This document shows positions 1 to 8,605 of a stretch of 64,000 nt of DNA, in pieces; the stretch's first letter is position 1, and every line of letters starts with the position of its first letter. Both the position numbers and the translations under genes were made by a program. The notes beneath the pieces are model-generated. The model was given only the letters and a program-made list of their open reading frames with translations. It had not been told where the DNA came from and searched no databases. Location of the stretch: positions 90,251 through 154,250 of the forward strand of contig CANFRC010000008.1 of the NCBI GenBank assembly GCA_947449315.1. Direction: 5' to 3'. This DNA is from Bacteroidota bacterium (GTDB lineage: Bacteria > Bacteroidota > Bacteroidia > 2-12-FULL-35-15).

Positions 1-165
1 TAATAATTCTATTTTATTGTCGCCAATCATAAAAAAAGAGGTGGAAACAGCTTCTGAATCTACCTTCTCCAACTTATATGGTTTTTTGCCAAACAACTTT
101 GAGAATAATTCATTCGACTGCTCTAAATTTTTAACTGCAATTCCTAAATGTTCGATTTTTAACAT
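1..165 (-). CDS. mce: Methylmalonyl-CoA epimerase, N-terminal part (cut by window edge)
   Basis: The minus strand from the ATG at 163-165 gives 55 open codons running off the left edge. The protein begins MLKIEHLGIAVKNLEQSNEL and later has FFMIGDNKIELL, the first beta-alpha-beta-beta-beta module of the vicinal oxygen chelate fold typical of methylmalonyl-CoA epimerase. His6 matches the first metal ligand of the family. The enzyme interconverts (R)- and (S)-methylmalonyl-CoA in the propionate/succinyl-CoA route. A plus-strand frame across the same bases is a shadow. The C-terminal module is outside the window, so other glyoxalase-fold enzymes are not fully excluded. Confidence 0.85.
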   Translation of the reverse strand, partial: MLKIEHLGIAVKNLEQSNELFSKLFGKKPYKLEKVDSEAVSTSFFMIGDNKIELL

Positions 166-247
166 GATCAATAGTTTAGCGTTTTTAGAAAAAAAACAAT
201 CCCGATAAAAACCTGGACTGTTATATTATTTTCAGCGAAGCTAAAAA

Positions 248-1051
248 TTATTTTTTAATGAACTCGCCCATTTTATTATCGTAATTAAAATAATAAGCTC
301 CTTTGGCAAGATTAGAGGCATCAATTGTTGATGCATAGCCTCTTTTAAGGATATTCCCAAATTGATCGTATATCTCAAACATTGTTTCTTTTGGTGTGCT
401 GCCGGCAAAAAATTCTATTTCTTTAGAAACTTTGGCGGGACTGAATGTAATTTCAGGAGATGTACAGTTATAATCAACTGTTTTAGATAATTTTGGTTGA
501 CCAGTATAATCTACCTGTTTAATGCGGTATTGGTTTTTTCCTGAGTGTGGAGATACTAGGAAAGAATAGTTGTTTACTTCTGGAGTACCCTTCCCTTCCA
601 CTTCACCAACTTTTACCCATTTGTTCCAACGGAATTGCTCAATTGTAAAAGTGAGTTTGCCTGTTTCTCCTTTTGTAGACCATTTGAAAATTAGATCAGA
701 TTGAATGGACATGGAGACAATTTCAAATGTACTTTTAGGCTTTAATACTTCTGGATTTAATACTTTCGGATTGCAACCATCTTTATGTGAAATTTTCACC
801 ACTACCTTATCCCCTATCTTCAAATTAAAGTTTCTGAAATCAATTTCGAACGCACTAAATGCAATTTCGTCTGTCAGTACATTTCCATTTACACGAACCT
901 CCGACACGCAAAAACCTGCTCCGGATCCAGCATATGGATTTTGAATAAATAAATTTTTTCCTTGATAGTTTCCTTCCAACACAATTACTTGTAAAGCAAA
1001 AACAGAGGATGAAACAAACAAGATAAAAACAGCAATTAGTATTTTTTTCAT
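248..1051 (-). CDS. Secreted protein of unknown function with T9SS-like tail
   Basis: 267 residues. Residues 1-19 form a clean signal peptide (MKKILIAVFILF, cleavage after VFA). The middle is beta-rich without a recognised catalytic domain. The last 60 or so residues (EIYDQFGNILKRG, then LAKGAYYFNYDNKMGEFIKK) look like a type A Por secretion system sorting domain, so export through the type IX system to the surface or medium is inferred. It is transcribed alone and diverges from the J-domain gene. Function is unknown; an adhesion or matrix role is a guess. Confidence 0.75.
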   Translation of the reverse strand: MKKILIAVFILFVSSSVFALQVIVLEGNYQGKNLFIQNPYAGSGAGFCVSEVRVNGNVLTDEIAFSAFEIDFRNFNLKIGDKVVVKISHKDGCNPKVLNPEVLKPKSTFEIVSMSIQSDLIFKWSTKGETGKLTFTIEQFRWNKWVKVGEVEGKGTPEVNNYSFLVSPHSGKNQYRIKQVDYTGQPKLSKTVDYNCTSPEITFSPAKVSKEIEFFAGSTPKETMFEIYDQFGNILKRGYASTIDASNLAKGAYYFNYDNKMGEFIKK

Positions 1052-1291
1052 TTTTTTCTATGTTAAAAACAGGAACTTATTCTTAATTGGCAGTACTTTT
1101 CATACGCAATATTGTAATCTTAACTTCAAAATAAAATTATTGCTTTTCTAATTTGTCGCAAAATTAAAGTATTTTGTCGTACAAAAAACATCTTTCGTCA
1201 ACAAATTCATAAAATTTTAGTAATTCCTTGAAAAGAAGATTTTTTGTATTTTTACTTGCTTTTAATTCGCGAATGCTGAGCCTATAAATTA

Positions 1292-2251
1292 ATGCAACAA
1301 AATAACCATTACCTATTATTAGGATTAGCAAATAACGCATCCAGCGATGAGATCAAAAATGCATACCGGACACTAGCTAAAAAATACCACCCCGATAAAA
1401 ATCCTGGCAACAAAGCAGCCGAAGAATACTTTAAAGAGATTCAACAAGCCTACACCGTTTTATCAAATCCCGAGAAACGGAAAAAATATGATCTACGATT
1501 TACATATGGAAGCAGCAGTTCGTATAAGCAAAATACAGCTTCTACAGGAAGGCCCTATACAGGAAATGCCTATCAATATGCACAACAAAATGCGCAAGAC
1601 AAAAAACGCCCATATGCATCTGCACAGCAGAAACGCCCAACAAAGAAGCAGGATAATTCAGAAGGGTTTCAAATAATTGTGAGTATAGGAATTGCGCTTA
1701 TTCTACTCTATTTTATTATTTCCTATTCAACAGACAGCCCGAAACAAAATTCAACACATTTACCTACAACTGAAATAAAAAAAACAGAACAACCAGCTAT
1801 TCGTGAATTTGAATCGCCATACTCTGGTTTCTTTGGCGAAGAAATATCGGACAACCAAAGTAAAAACTGCATAAACATCAAAACGAGTTACGAGTGCGAA
1901 AGCGTTGTATGTTTAGTTCAAAACCAGCAGCCATTTAAAACCATCCGCAATCAATACATGAACAGAGGTAGCGAATTTAAAATGAATGAAATACCAGACG
2001 GCGAATATTATTTAAAAGTTTACTTTGGAACAGATTGGGATACCACTAAACTATTTTTAAACAACCGATCCATCAGGGGAGGCTTTAAAAATGAAATAGG
2101 GTTTGTCGAATTAAATACCGGGAATGATGTTTTTAAAATGAAACAGGAACAAGCGGGTACAGGAAGATCTTTTTCATCCTATGAAATTGCAATAAGTCAT
2201 GCAAAAAATGATAAAGTAAAAACCATTACCGCGAAAGATTTTTTTAAGTAA
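1292..2251 (+). CDS. Membrane-anchored J-domain protein
   Basis: 319 residues. Residues 4-69 are a J domain with the HPD tripeptide at 33-35 ([10 protein letters not shown]), which stimulates Hsp70 ATPase. There is no Gly/Phe region, zinc finger or DnaJ C-terminal domain, so this is a type III J protein and not DnaJ itself. A Ser/Gln/Lys-rich linker (70-125) leads to one transmembrane helix at about 126-146. A 170-residue C-terminal part with beta-rich character and a Cys pair (CESVVC) follows. The J domain should be cytoplasmic and the C-terminal part periplasmic. It converges on the thioesterase gene, with 3 bases between the stops. Confidence 0.85.
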   Translation: MQQNNHYLLLGLANNASSDEIKNAYRTLAKKYHPDKNPGNKAAEEYFKEIQQAYTVLSNPEKRKKYDLRFTYGSSSSYKQNTASTGRPYTGNAYQYAQQNAQDKKRPYASAQQKRPTKKQDNSEGFQIIVSIGIALILLYFIISYSTDSPKQNSTHLPTTEIKKTEQPAIREFESPYSGFFGEEISDNQSKNCINIKTSYECESVVCLVQNQQPFKTIRNQYMNRGSEFKMNEIPDGEYYLKVYFGTDWDTTKLFLNNRSIRGGFKNEIGFVELNTGNDVFKMKQEQAGTGRSFSSYEIAISHAKNDKVKTITAKDFFK

Positions 2252-2254
2252 CAC

Positions 2255-2710
2255 TTATTTCTTCCCTTCCATCTTTGCTTTTGATACAATGCGGCAAGTA
2301 AAGCGACTGATGCATGTTAATTCACCAACATCATTATAAATTTTTATTTCCCAAATATGGTTCATTCCCTTTATATGAATAGGCTTACAAATAGCAGTCA
2401 CATAACCTTCTTTGACAGCTTTAATATGATTTGCATTGATCTCGATGCCGACCCCAATGAATAATTCAGGATTTACCGTTAACCAGGAGGCTATACTACC
2501 CAATGTTTCCGCTAAAGCAACAGAAGCGCCGCCATGCAACAGACCAAAAGGCTGTTTGGTTCGACCATCTACAGGCATAGTTCCTTTTAAATAGTCATGA
2601 CCAATCTCTGTAATCCTAATTTGAAGCGATTCTGAAAGTGTATTTGAATTCATCCAATCCAGGCTTTCAACAGTTGGATCGGCATACCATATTTTTGTAG
2701 TGTTTATCAT
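2255..2710 (-). CDS. Hotdog-fold acyl-CoA thioesterase (PaaI/MenI-like)
   Basis: 151 residues, the usual length for a single hotdog domain. The signature FGLLHGGASVALAETLGS (55-72) carries the HGG turn and Glu68, the likely catalytic acid of the PaaI/YbdB/MenI group. This group hydrolyses aryl- or acyl-CoA, for example 1,4-dihydroxy-2-naphthoyl-CoA in menaquinone synthesis or phenylacetyl-CoA derivatives. No menaquinone or phenylacetate genes are adjacent, so the substrate stays open. The gene stands alone and converges on the J-domain gene. Confidence 0.85.
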   Translation of the reverse strand: MINTTKIWYADPTVESLDWMNSNTLSESLQIRITEIGHDYLKGTMPVDGRTKQPFGLLHGGASVALAETLGSIASWLTVNPELFIGVGIEINANHIKAVKEGYVTAICKPIHIKGMNHIWEIKIYNDVGELTCISRFTCRIVSKAKMEGKK

Positions 2711-2804
2711 ATTTTAAGCGCTTATCTGATTCCCAAAAGTACATAATTTCGACCAACACAGATTATTAGCGGTCGGCTTATGCAGAAATACCAATAAATA
2801 TCAC

Positions 2805-2812
2805 TACTTTTG
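2805..2812 (+). promoter_or_regulatory. -7 promoter box (TAnnTTTG) for typA
   Basis: TACTTTTG matches the Bacteroidota -7 consensus TAnnTTTG. It sits 75 bases before the typA ATG and predicts a 5' leader of about 70 nt. No clear TTG/TTTG element is visible at the -33 position. Confidence 0.5.
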
Positions 2813-2887
2813 CACCCTTAAAATCAATTATTGATTGAATGTGATGAATTATTTTAAATCATGGCATTCATTTAAAACCAATTTACA

Positions 2888-4702
2888 ATGAAAAATATCA
2901 GAAACATTGCCATTATTGCCCATGTCGATCACGGAAAAACGACCCTGGTAGACAAAATTTTACACACCGGAAAATTGTTCCGTGAAAACCAAGAGTCAGG
3001 AGAATTGATTCTTGACAACAATGACCTGGAGCGTGAACGCGGAATCACAATTTTGGCAAAGAATGTATCTGTAAGATATAAAGGAACAAAAATCAACATC
3101 ATTGACACTCCGGGCCATGCTGACTTTGGAGGAGAAGTAGAGCGTGTTTTGAACATGGCTGATGGGGTTGTATTATTAGTAGATGCGTTTGAAGGTGCAA
3201 TGCCTCAAACACGTTTCGTTACACAAAAAGCATTGGCTCAAGGAAAACGAGTTGTATTGGTGATCAACAAAGTAGATAAACCAAACTGTCGACCTGATGA
3301 GGTACATGATCAAGTGTTTGATCTGTTCTTTAATTTAGATGCTACGGAAGAACAATTAGATTTTAAAACAGTTTATGGTTCTTCAAAACAAGGATGGATG
3401 GGTCCAGATTGGAAAAATCCAACAGAAGATATTACCTATTTATTAGATACTATCATTGATTTTTTTCCGGAAGCTCCAAGACAAGAAGGTACATTGCAAA
3501 TGCAAATTACTTCTTTGGATTTTTCATCTTTCGTAGGACGTATTGCTGTTGGACGTGTTCACAGAGGCTCTATTAAGGAAAACATGCCTGTGTCATTGGT
3601 AAAACGTGATGGGTCAATTGTTAAATCCCGTATAAAAGAATTATTCATCTTCGAAGGTTTAGGAAAAGCTAAAACAACCGACACCATTCAATCAGGAGAA
3701 ATTGTTGCAATTACCGGAATTGAAGGATTCGAAATTGGTGATACCATTGCTGACTTTGAAAATCCGGAAGGATTGACTCCTATCGCGATCGATGAACCTA
3801 CCATGAATATGTTGTTTTGTATCAACAACTCGCCATTCTTTGGTAAAGAAGGAAAATTTGTAACCTCACGCCACTTGCGCGATCGTTTATTTAAAGAGTT
3901 AGAAAAAAATCTTGCCTTGCGCGTTGAAGAAACAAACTCTGCTGATTCTTATTTAGTATTTGGAAGAGGGATTCTTCACTTATCTGTTTTGATTGAAACA
4001 ATGAGACGTGAAGGATATGAATTACAAGTTGGACAACCACAAGTGATCATCAAAGAAATTGATGGCGTAAAATGTGAGCCGATAGAATATTTAACAGTTG
4101 ATGTTCCAGAAGAGTCTGCTGGAAAAGTGATCGAATATGTAAGCCAGCGTAAAGGGGATATGTTGTTGATGGAACCCAAAGGTGATTTACAGCATTTGGA
4201 ATTTGAGATCCCATCCCGTGGTATCATCGGATTACGTAATAACATTTTAACTGCAACAGCTGGTGAGGCTATTATGGCTCATCGCTTTAAAGCATTTGAA
4301 CCTTGGAAAGGCCCTATCCCTAGCCGTAACAATGGTGTGTTGATTTCAGGTGAATTAGGAACTGCGATTGCCTACTCAATTGACAAATTACAAGACAGAG
4401 GTAAATTCTTTGTTGAACCAGGTGAACCAATTTATACAGGACAAATTATCGGAGAAAATAACCGCCAGGATGATATCGTAGTAAATATTACGAAAGAGAA
4501 AAAATTATCGAACATGCGCGCATCTGGAACAGATGATAAAATGCGTATTGCTCCAAAAATTCCTTTTTCATTAGAAGAAGCAATGGAATACATTCAGATT
4601 GATGAATATGTTGAAGTAACTCCAGGGTCTATTCGCATGCGAAAAGTTATTTTGGATGAGACGGAGCGTAAACGTCAGGAGAAAAAAATGGTTTCTCAAT
4701 AA
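2888..4702 (+). CDS. typA: Translational GTPase TypA/BipA
   Basis: 604 residues, the full family length. The N-terminal GTPase domain shows G1 AHVDHGKTTLVD (about 11-22), G2 around RERGITI, G3 DTPGHADFGGEVER and G4 NKVDKP. The EF-G-like domains II, III and V and the TypA-specific C-terminal domain follow. TypA binds 70S ribosomes at the EF-G site and supports 50S assembly and stress growth, notably in the cold. It is monocistronic, with a -7 box upstream and a strong hairpin terminator 20 bases after the stop. Confidence 0.97.
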   Translation: MKNIRNIAIIAHVDHGKTTLVDKILHTGKLFRENQESGELILDNNDLERERGITILAKNVSVRYKGTKINIIDTPGHADFGGEVERVLNMADGVVLLVDAFEGAMPQTRFVTQKALAQGKRVVLVINKVDKPNCRPDEVHDQVFDLFFNLDATEEQLDFKTVYGSSKQGWMGPDWKNPTEDITYLLDTIIDFFPEAPRQEGTLQMQITSLDFSSFVGRIAVGRVHRGSIKENMPVSLVKRDGSIVKSRIKELFIFEGLGKAKTTDTIQSGEIVAITGIEGFEIGDTIADFENPEGLTPIAIDEPTMNMLFCINNSPFFGKEGKFVTSRHLRDRLFKELEKNLALRVEETNSADSYLVFGRGILHLSVLIETMRREGYELQVGQPQVIIKEIDGVKCEPIEYLTVDVPEESAGKVIEYVSQRKGDMLLMEPKGDLQHLEFEIPSRGIIGLRNNILTATAGEAIMAHRFKAFEPWKGPIPSRNNGVLISGELGTAIAYSIDKLQDRGKFFVEPGEPIYTGQIIGENNRQDDIVVNITKEKKLSNMRASGTDDKMRIAPKIPFSLEEAMEYIQIDEYVEVTPGSIRMRKVILDETERKRQEKKMVSQ

Positions 4703-4722
4703 TCATTCAATTAAAATAATGA

Positions 4723-4756
4723 AACGCCTTTGTAGAAATACAAAGGCGTTTTTTTT
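4723..4756 (+). terminator. Intrinsic terminator of typA
   Basis: A perfect 12-bp stem AACGCCTTTGTA / TACAAAGGCGTT closes on a GAAA tetraloop and is followed by a T run. The 22-base core is almost repeated in the glmS terminator at 62311-62337. Confidence 0.92.
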
Positions 4757-4812
4757 GGGGAACAATGTCAGAATTATTAATGCGTCAATAAAAAAATGCT
4801 GTTTACTAAAAA

Positions 4813-6048
4813 TCACATTTCAAAAGGGTCATTGAGCAAAAGACGTAACCCTTCCCTCCTCTTCAACATCCAAAAACCGACTGCCGTTAACAAACTCAAT
4901 CCGATAAAGAAGTAAAACATTTTATCAAATCCATATGTATCGGCAATACCTAAACCCAATAATGGGGCGAAAATATTTGCTAAGCCATAAGAAATAGAAT
5001 ACAATGCAGCATATTGTCCTTGACGTTCTTTTGCAGGACGGGATAAGGAATAGTTCATCATAAATGGCATGGCGAGTATTTCTGACATCGTTATGAATAA
5101 TGTGTAAACAACAGCCCAAATCATCATCCCTTTTCCAAAATGCAAGATTGCAAATGAAACAGGCAAACAAAGCACTCCGGCAATAATGAAAGAGAATATC
5201 TTTTTGTTTTTTTCCAATGCAGCTACCAATGGCATTTCGATAATTACAACTAACAATCCATTCAGTGCCATCAACAAGCCAATCCTATCTTCATTATAGT
5301 GGCATTCCTGAGAAAAATACTGAGGCATACTAGCAAACAGTTGAAAAAAACAAATTCCAAAAAATGCAACAAGCACTATAAAAACTAAATAAGGCCAATC
5401 ACGATAGGCTGATGAAGAGCTGTCACCTAAAACAGCAGAATCTATTTTTTTGCTTTCATCTGTTCCTCTTGGCAGATACATCCATAACATAATGGCTGCC
5501 AAAAAACCACTGCACGCATCAATTACAAATAACCATTTGTAGCCAAGGTATAAAGCAATAAATCCACCGGCAGCAGGGCCGATTGAAAATCCTAAATTAA
5601 TTGCTAAACGAACTAAAGAAACGGAGCGGGTTCTATTTTCGGGAGTGCTATTTGCCGCAATTGCTTTTGAGTTTGCGGGACGAAAAATATCTGCAGCAAA
5701 CGCATAACAGAAAATAATAAGAGAAATGGCAAAAGGTGTTGTAGCAATTAAAAGCAATAAAAGAATCAACCCACTAACAATGAGCGAAAGAAACATAATG
5801 TCGAAAAAATTCTTCCTATCGGTTAACCACCCACCCGCATAGGAACCCAAAACGCTTCCAATTCCATAAAAACTCAGAGCAATTCCAGCTTGAGCAATAG
5901 TGAAGTGTAGGTCTTTTGTCAGATACAGAGAAGTAAATAACAAAACCATCGAACCGCTTCTATTGATGAACATAGCAATTGAAAGGATCCAAATATTGCG
6001 TTGAATATTTGCAAAGGATTCTGTGTATAAATTAAATATGCGTAACAT
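4813..6048 (-). CDS. MFS transporter, drug/H+ antiporter-like
   Basis: 411 residues with about 12 predicted transmembrane helices, the major facilitator layout. The loop between helices 2 and 3 (GSYAGGWLTDRKN, about 68-80) matches the MFS signature GxxxDRxGRR. A central cytoplasmic loop near 195-215 separates the halves. It resembles DHA1-type exporters. The substrate cannot be read from the sequence. The gene is separated from the upstream lipoprotein gene by a terminator, so it likely has its own promoter. Confidence 0.85.
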   Translation of the reverse strand: MLRIFNLYTESFANIQRNIWILSIAMFINRSGSMVLLFTSLYLTKDLHFTIAQAGIALSFYGIGSVLGSYAGGWLTDRKNFFDIMFLSLIVSGLILLLLLIATTPFAISLIIFCYAFAADIFRPANSKAIAANSTPENRTRSVSLVRLAINLGFSIGPAAGGFIALYLGYKWLFVIDACSGFLAAIMLWMYLPRGTDESKKIDSAVLGDSSSSAYRDWPYLVFIVLVAFFGICFFQLFASMPQYFSQECHYNEDRIGLLMALNGLLVVIIEMPLVAALEKNKKIFSFIIAGVLCLPVSFAILHFGKGMMIWAVVYTLFITMSEILAMPFMMNYSLSRPAKERQGQYAALYSISYGLANIFAPLLGLGIADTYGFDKMFYFFIGLSLLTAVGFWMLKRREGLRLLLNDPFEM

Positions 6049-6070
6049 GATGTATTCTATAATTAATATT

Positions 6071-6105
6071 AAAAAAAAACCTCGCTACTACAATTCGAAG
6101 CGAGG
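6071..6105 (-). terminator. Intrinsic terminator of the lipoprotein gene
   Basis: Read on the minus strand, CCTCGCT pairs with AGCGAGG (6080-6105) across a 12-base loop and is followed by nine T. It lies 25 bases after the stop of the lipoprotein gene and just upstream of the MFS gene. Confidence 0.85.
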
Positions 6106-6129
6106 TGTCGTTTAAAATATTTCCTTTTT

Positions 6130-6648
6130 TTACGAATTTGGTTTTACAGCTTCTTTTGTTTTCAATGTTTTTGCTGCATCTACCATTGTTTGAACAGCGT
6201 TTTCACTAAACACATCTCCTTTAATATCCTGGATTACATAAGGTACTGTTCCGGGTTTTACGATTGTATAAAAATGACATTCAGGTGCTGTGATCGCTGA
6301 TTCCCAAAACAACAACGTTGTTTCATCTTTTACAAAACGTTTGAATTTATTGACATCGTTTCCCGCAATATCACTTTTCATAAGTGCAATATCTCCTTCC
6401 CCTTCTTCGATTGAAATTTGAAAATCTTTCCCTACTTGAATTTCAGTCGCACCCCAAGGTTGTTCAACGATTTCGACCTTCCCTTTTGTTGAGTCGGGAA
6501 CCATAATAGATAGCGGAGTGCCATTCATTTTTAGGTCTACCTCCATCATACCTGACATGGATGCAGTTGTTTCTTCTTTTTTTGAACCTGCGCAACTTGC
6601 AAAAAACAAAATGGAAGAGGCGAATAATAATAAAATGAAAGATTTCAT
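6130..6648 (-). CDS. Small lipoprotein, unknown function
   Basis: 172 residues. A lipoprotein signal ends in the lipobox FASC (about 16-19), so the mature protein starts at Cys19 and is membrane anchored. The rest is a compact, charged alpha/beta domain (KVEIVEQPWGATEIQVG, then ALMKSDIAGNDVNKFKRF) without enzyme motifs. It is monocistronic: a good promoter lies upstream and a terminator downstream. Homologues of this kind are annotated only as hypothetical in Bacteroidota. Confidence 0.75.
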   Translation of the reverse strand: MKSFILLLFASSILFFASCAGSKKEETTASMSGMMEVDLKMNGTPLSIMVPDSTKGKVEIVEQPWGATEIQVGKDFQISIEEGEGDIALMKSDIAGNDVNKFKRFVKDETTLLFWESAITAPECHFYTIVKPGTVPYVIQDIKGDVFSENAVQTMVDAAKTLKTKEAVKPNS

Positions 6649-6675
6649 TATTGTGAATTTGTTATGTTAATGACA

Positions 6676-6706
6676 CAAATATAGGATATATATAGAATAG
6701 CACAAA
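6676..6706 (-). promoter_or_regulatory. Bacteroidota-type promoter of the lipoprotein gene
   Basis: On the minus strand, TTTG (6703-6706), a 19-base spacer, then TATATTTG (6676-6683). Both elements match the -33 TTTG / -7 TAnnTTTG consensus. The ATG is 27 bases further on. Confidence 0.7.
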
Positions 6707-6907
6707 TGGTTCTAATAACAAACAATGAACAAATTATTTTCGCTCCTTAAAAAAATTTGAACTAGAAATAAATTCAAGAAGAACGAACCTAAGAACACAA
6801 AGCTGAAAAATAATTTAAAAGGCTCTTACTAATTGATTCGGCATTGTCCTAAATTTTGCTTGGCGTGTTTTGCGATATTCTATTTACTTTCGTAAAAACA
6901 ATAAAAA

Positions 6908-7933
6908 ATGAAACTCACCTATTTTCCTTACACGCTCTATTTTAAACGTCCTTTTAAAATTGCTCATGGAATCCGATCAACAACCCCCATCGTAATTACT
7001 AAAATTGAATACGAGGGAATGATTGGATACGGGGAAGCCAGTATGCCACCCTATTTAGGGGAATCACATGAAACTGTTCTGTCGTTTTTAAAGAAGGCGG
7101 AATTGGTCCTTTCAAAATTCAGTGACCCATTTGAAATTGAATCTATTTTGATTGAAATTGATGGAATAGAAAAATACAACACAGCAGCAAAAGCTTCAAT
7201 TGATATCGCACTACATGATCTTATAGGGAAAATTAAAAACAAACCTTGTTGGCAGTTATTTCATGGTGATAAAAAAGACACTCCGTATACAACCTATACG
7301 CTCGGGATTGATGAACCGGAGGTCTTAAAACAAAAAGTATTGGAAGGAGAGGACTATCCAATTCTTAAAGTAAAGCTCAACGGAGAAAACGACAAAATAA
7401 TCATTGATACTATTCGAAGTATTTCGAACAAGCCAATCGCAATTGATGTAAATCAAGGATGGAAAGACAAACATCTCGCTTTGGAGATGATCAACTGGTT
7501 GAGCGATAAAAATGTATTATTTATTGAACAAGCATTACCAAAAGATAATTTGGATGATGCGAATTGGCTATTTGAAAGAAGTTCTATCCCATTGTTTGCT
7601 GATGAAAGCATTCAACGTTTTTCAGATATTGATAAAGTGAAGGACTGTTTTCATGGAATCAATATTAAATTAATGAAATGTACAGGAATGCATGAAGCAC
7701 ACAAGATGATTCTTCGTGCAAAAGAATTAAATTTAAAACTATTGATCGGATGTATGAGCGAAACATCCTGTGCAATTTCTGCTGCAGCACAATTGACTAC
7801 AAAAGTTGATTATGCCGATTTGGATGGAGCATTATTAATAAAAAACAATCTGTTTGATGGAATTACTTTTGAAAACGGGAAGATCACTTTAAATGAAATG
7901 CAAGGTATTGGTGTAATTCTGAAAGCCTTGTAG
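6908..7933 (+). CDS. Dipeptide epimerase (L-Ala-D/L-Glu epimerase type)
   Basis: 341 residues, enolase superfamily, muconate-lactonizing subgroup. The acid/base lysines are visible as KVK (Lys156) and IKLMKCTG (Lys254). The Mg ligands are Asp180 (DVNQG), Glu207 (IEQ) and Asp232 (ADES). The motif DLD at 304-306 matches the DxD that binds the dipeptide amino group in Ala-Glu epimerases. The role is salvage of murein peptides by epimerising L-Ala-D-Glu. No murein peptidase is adjacent. The gene is monocistronic and ends at a bidirectional terminator. Exact dipeptide specificity is inferred. Confidence 0.88.
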   Translation: MKLTYFPYTLYFKRPFKIAHGIRSTTPIVITKIEYEGMIGYGEASMPPYLGESHETVLSFLKKAELVLSKFSDPFEIESILIEIDGIEKYNTAAKASIDIALHDLIGKIKNKPCWQLFHGDKKDTPYTTYTLGIDEPEVLKQKVLEGEDYPILKVKLNGENDKIIIDTIRSISNKPIAIDVNQGWKDKHLALEMINWLSDKNVLFIEQALPKDNLDDANWLFERSSIPLFADESIQRFSDIDKVKDCFHGINIKLMKCTGMHEAHKMILRAKELNLKLLIGCMSETSCAISAAAQLTTKVDYADLDGALLIKNNLFDGITFENGKITLNEMQGIGVILKAL

Positions 7934-7970
7934 GAAGAGTAATTGAGGAAAGGAAAATAAAGGGCAAAAA

Positions 7971-7994
7971 AAAAGCCCCGAAGGGCTTTTTTTT
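7971..7994. terminator. Bidirectional terminator between dipeptide epimerase and histone-like gene
   Basis: AAAAGCCC (7971-7978), loop CGAA, GGGCTTTT (7983-7990), with A and T runs on both sides. It can stop transcription from either convergent gene. It sits at the stop codon of the histone-like gene. Confidence 0.9.
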
Positions 7995-8127
7995 ACTTTT
8001 TCTTTTTAGCTGCTTTTTTAGCTGCTTTTTTTGGAGCTGCTTTTTTAGCTGCTTTTTTTGGAGCTGCTTTTTTCTTAGCTGCTTTTTTTGCTGCTTTTTT
8101 AGGAGCTGCTTTCTTTTTTGTTGCCAT
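7993..8127 (-). CDS. Histone H1-like Lys/Ala-rich DNA-binding protein, 44 aa
   Basis: A short gene of 45 codons: ATG at 8125-8127, TAA at 7993-7995. The protein is MATKKK followed by repeats of AAPKK and AAKK, ending KKKK. It has only M, A, T, K and P, with more than half lysine. This is the composition of the C-terminal tail of eukaryotic H1 and of bacterial histone-like HctB/AlgP-type proteins, so non-specific DNA or RNA compaction is inferred. The nucleotide repeats (AGCTGCTTTTTT units on the plus strand) can expand or contract, so length should vary between strains. Its own terminator overlaps the stop, which supports a real gene. Confidence 0.85.
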   Translation of the reverse strand: MATKKKAAPKKAAKKAAKKKAAPKKAAKKAAPKKAAKKAAKKKK

Positions 8128-8605
8128 GGTTTTTTTGGTTATTAAATTATTTGATACGAAGTAAGAAAAATAATTAACACAAACGAAAAAAAGAAGGTTT
8201 ATTTTATTAACATTAAATTGTTAATATTGTTAATATCCTCTTCTTACAATTCCATTCTATTTCAATTTTATTTTTTGGATTTCAACACCAAGCTTATAAA
8301 AAAAAATTTTTGTTTTTATACGATCTCTTGTATGTTCATATTTAACAAGCTTTTTGAGGTATCGTTATTTTTATTTAAAAAAATAAAAATAAAAATAAAA
8401 ATAATTGAACGAAAGAAATCGTCATTTTAATCCTTAATCAATTCAATAAAAGAGGAAAAAATAATTAAATTATTTTTCGAGATTTTTCTGAATTTTTCAA
8501 AAATGGTGTGTTATCGAACGGTTTTCAAAAAAACACTTTTGATTTCAAAGAACAAAATGATGGAATAAAAACAAGTAAAATAAAAATTCTGATATTGAAA
8601 ATAAT
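8128..8605. other. AT-rich intergenic stretch
   Basis: About 480 bases between divergent and convergent genes. It is very AT-rich with long A and T runs (for example near 8290 and 8380-8400). A plus-strand 70-codon frame at 8218-8430 codes only low-complexity Phe/Ile/Lys and is rejected. It presumably holds the promoter of the histone-like gene; no full consensus promoter was found. Confidence 0.5.

Noticed and set aside
17..208. Plus-strand frame of 63 codons at the left edge
   Set aside because: It is a shadow of the methylmalonyl-CoA epimerase start on the minus strand, which has clear family similarity.
7993..8127. Simple repeat tract without a gene
   Set aside because: It has an ATG, a clean frame with only Lys, Ala, Pro and Thr, a stop and an adjacent terminator, so a gene is the better reading.
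8380..8402. CRISPR-like short repeats (AAAAAT units)
   Set aside because: A simple A/T repeat without spacers or cas genes.
8218..8430. 70-codon plus-strand frame in the AT-rich gap
   Set aside because: Low-complexity Phe/Ile/Lys with no family resemblance and no promoter; typical of AT-rich noise.
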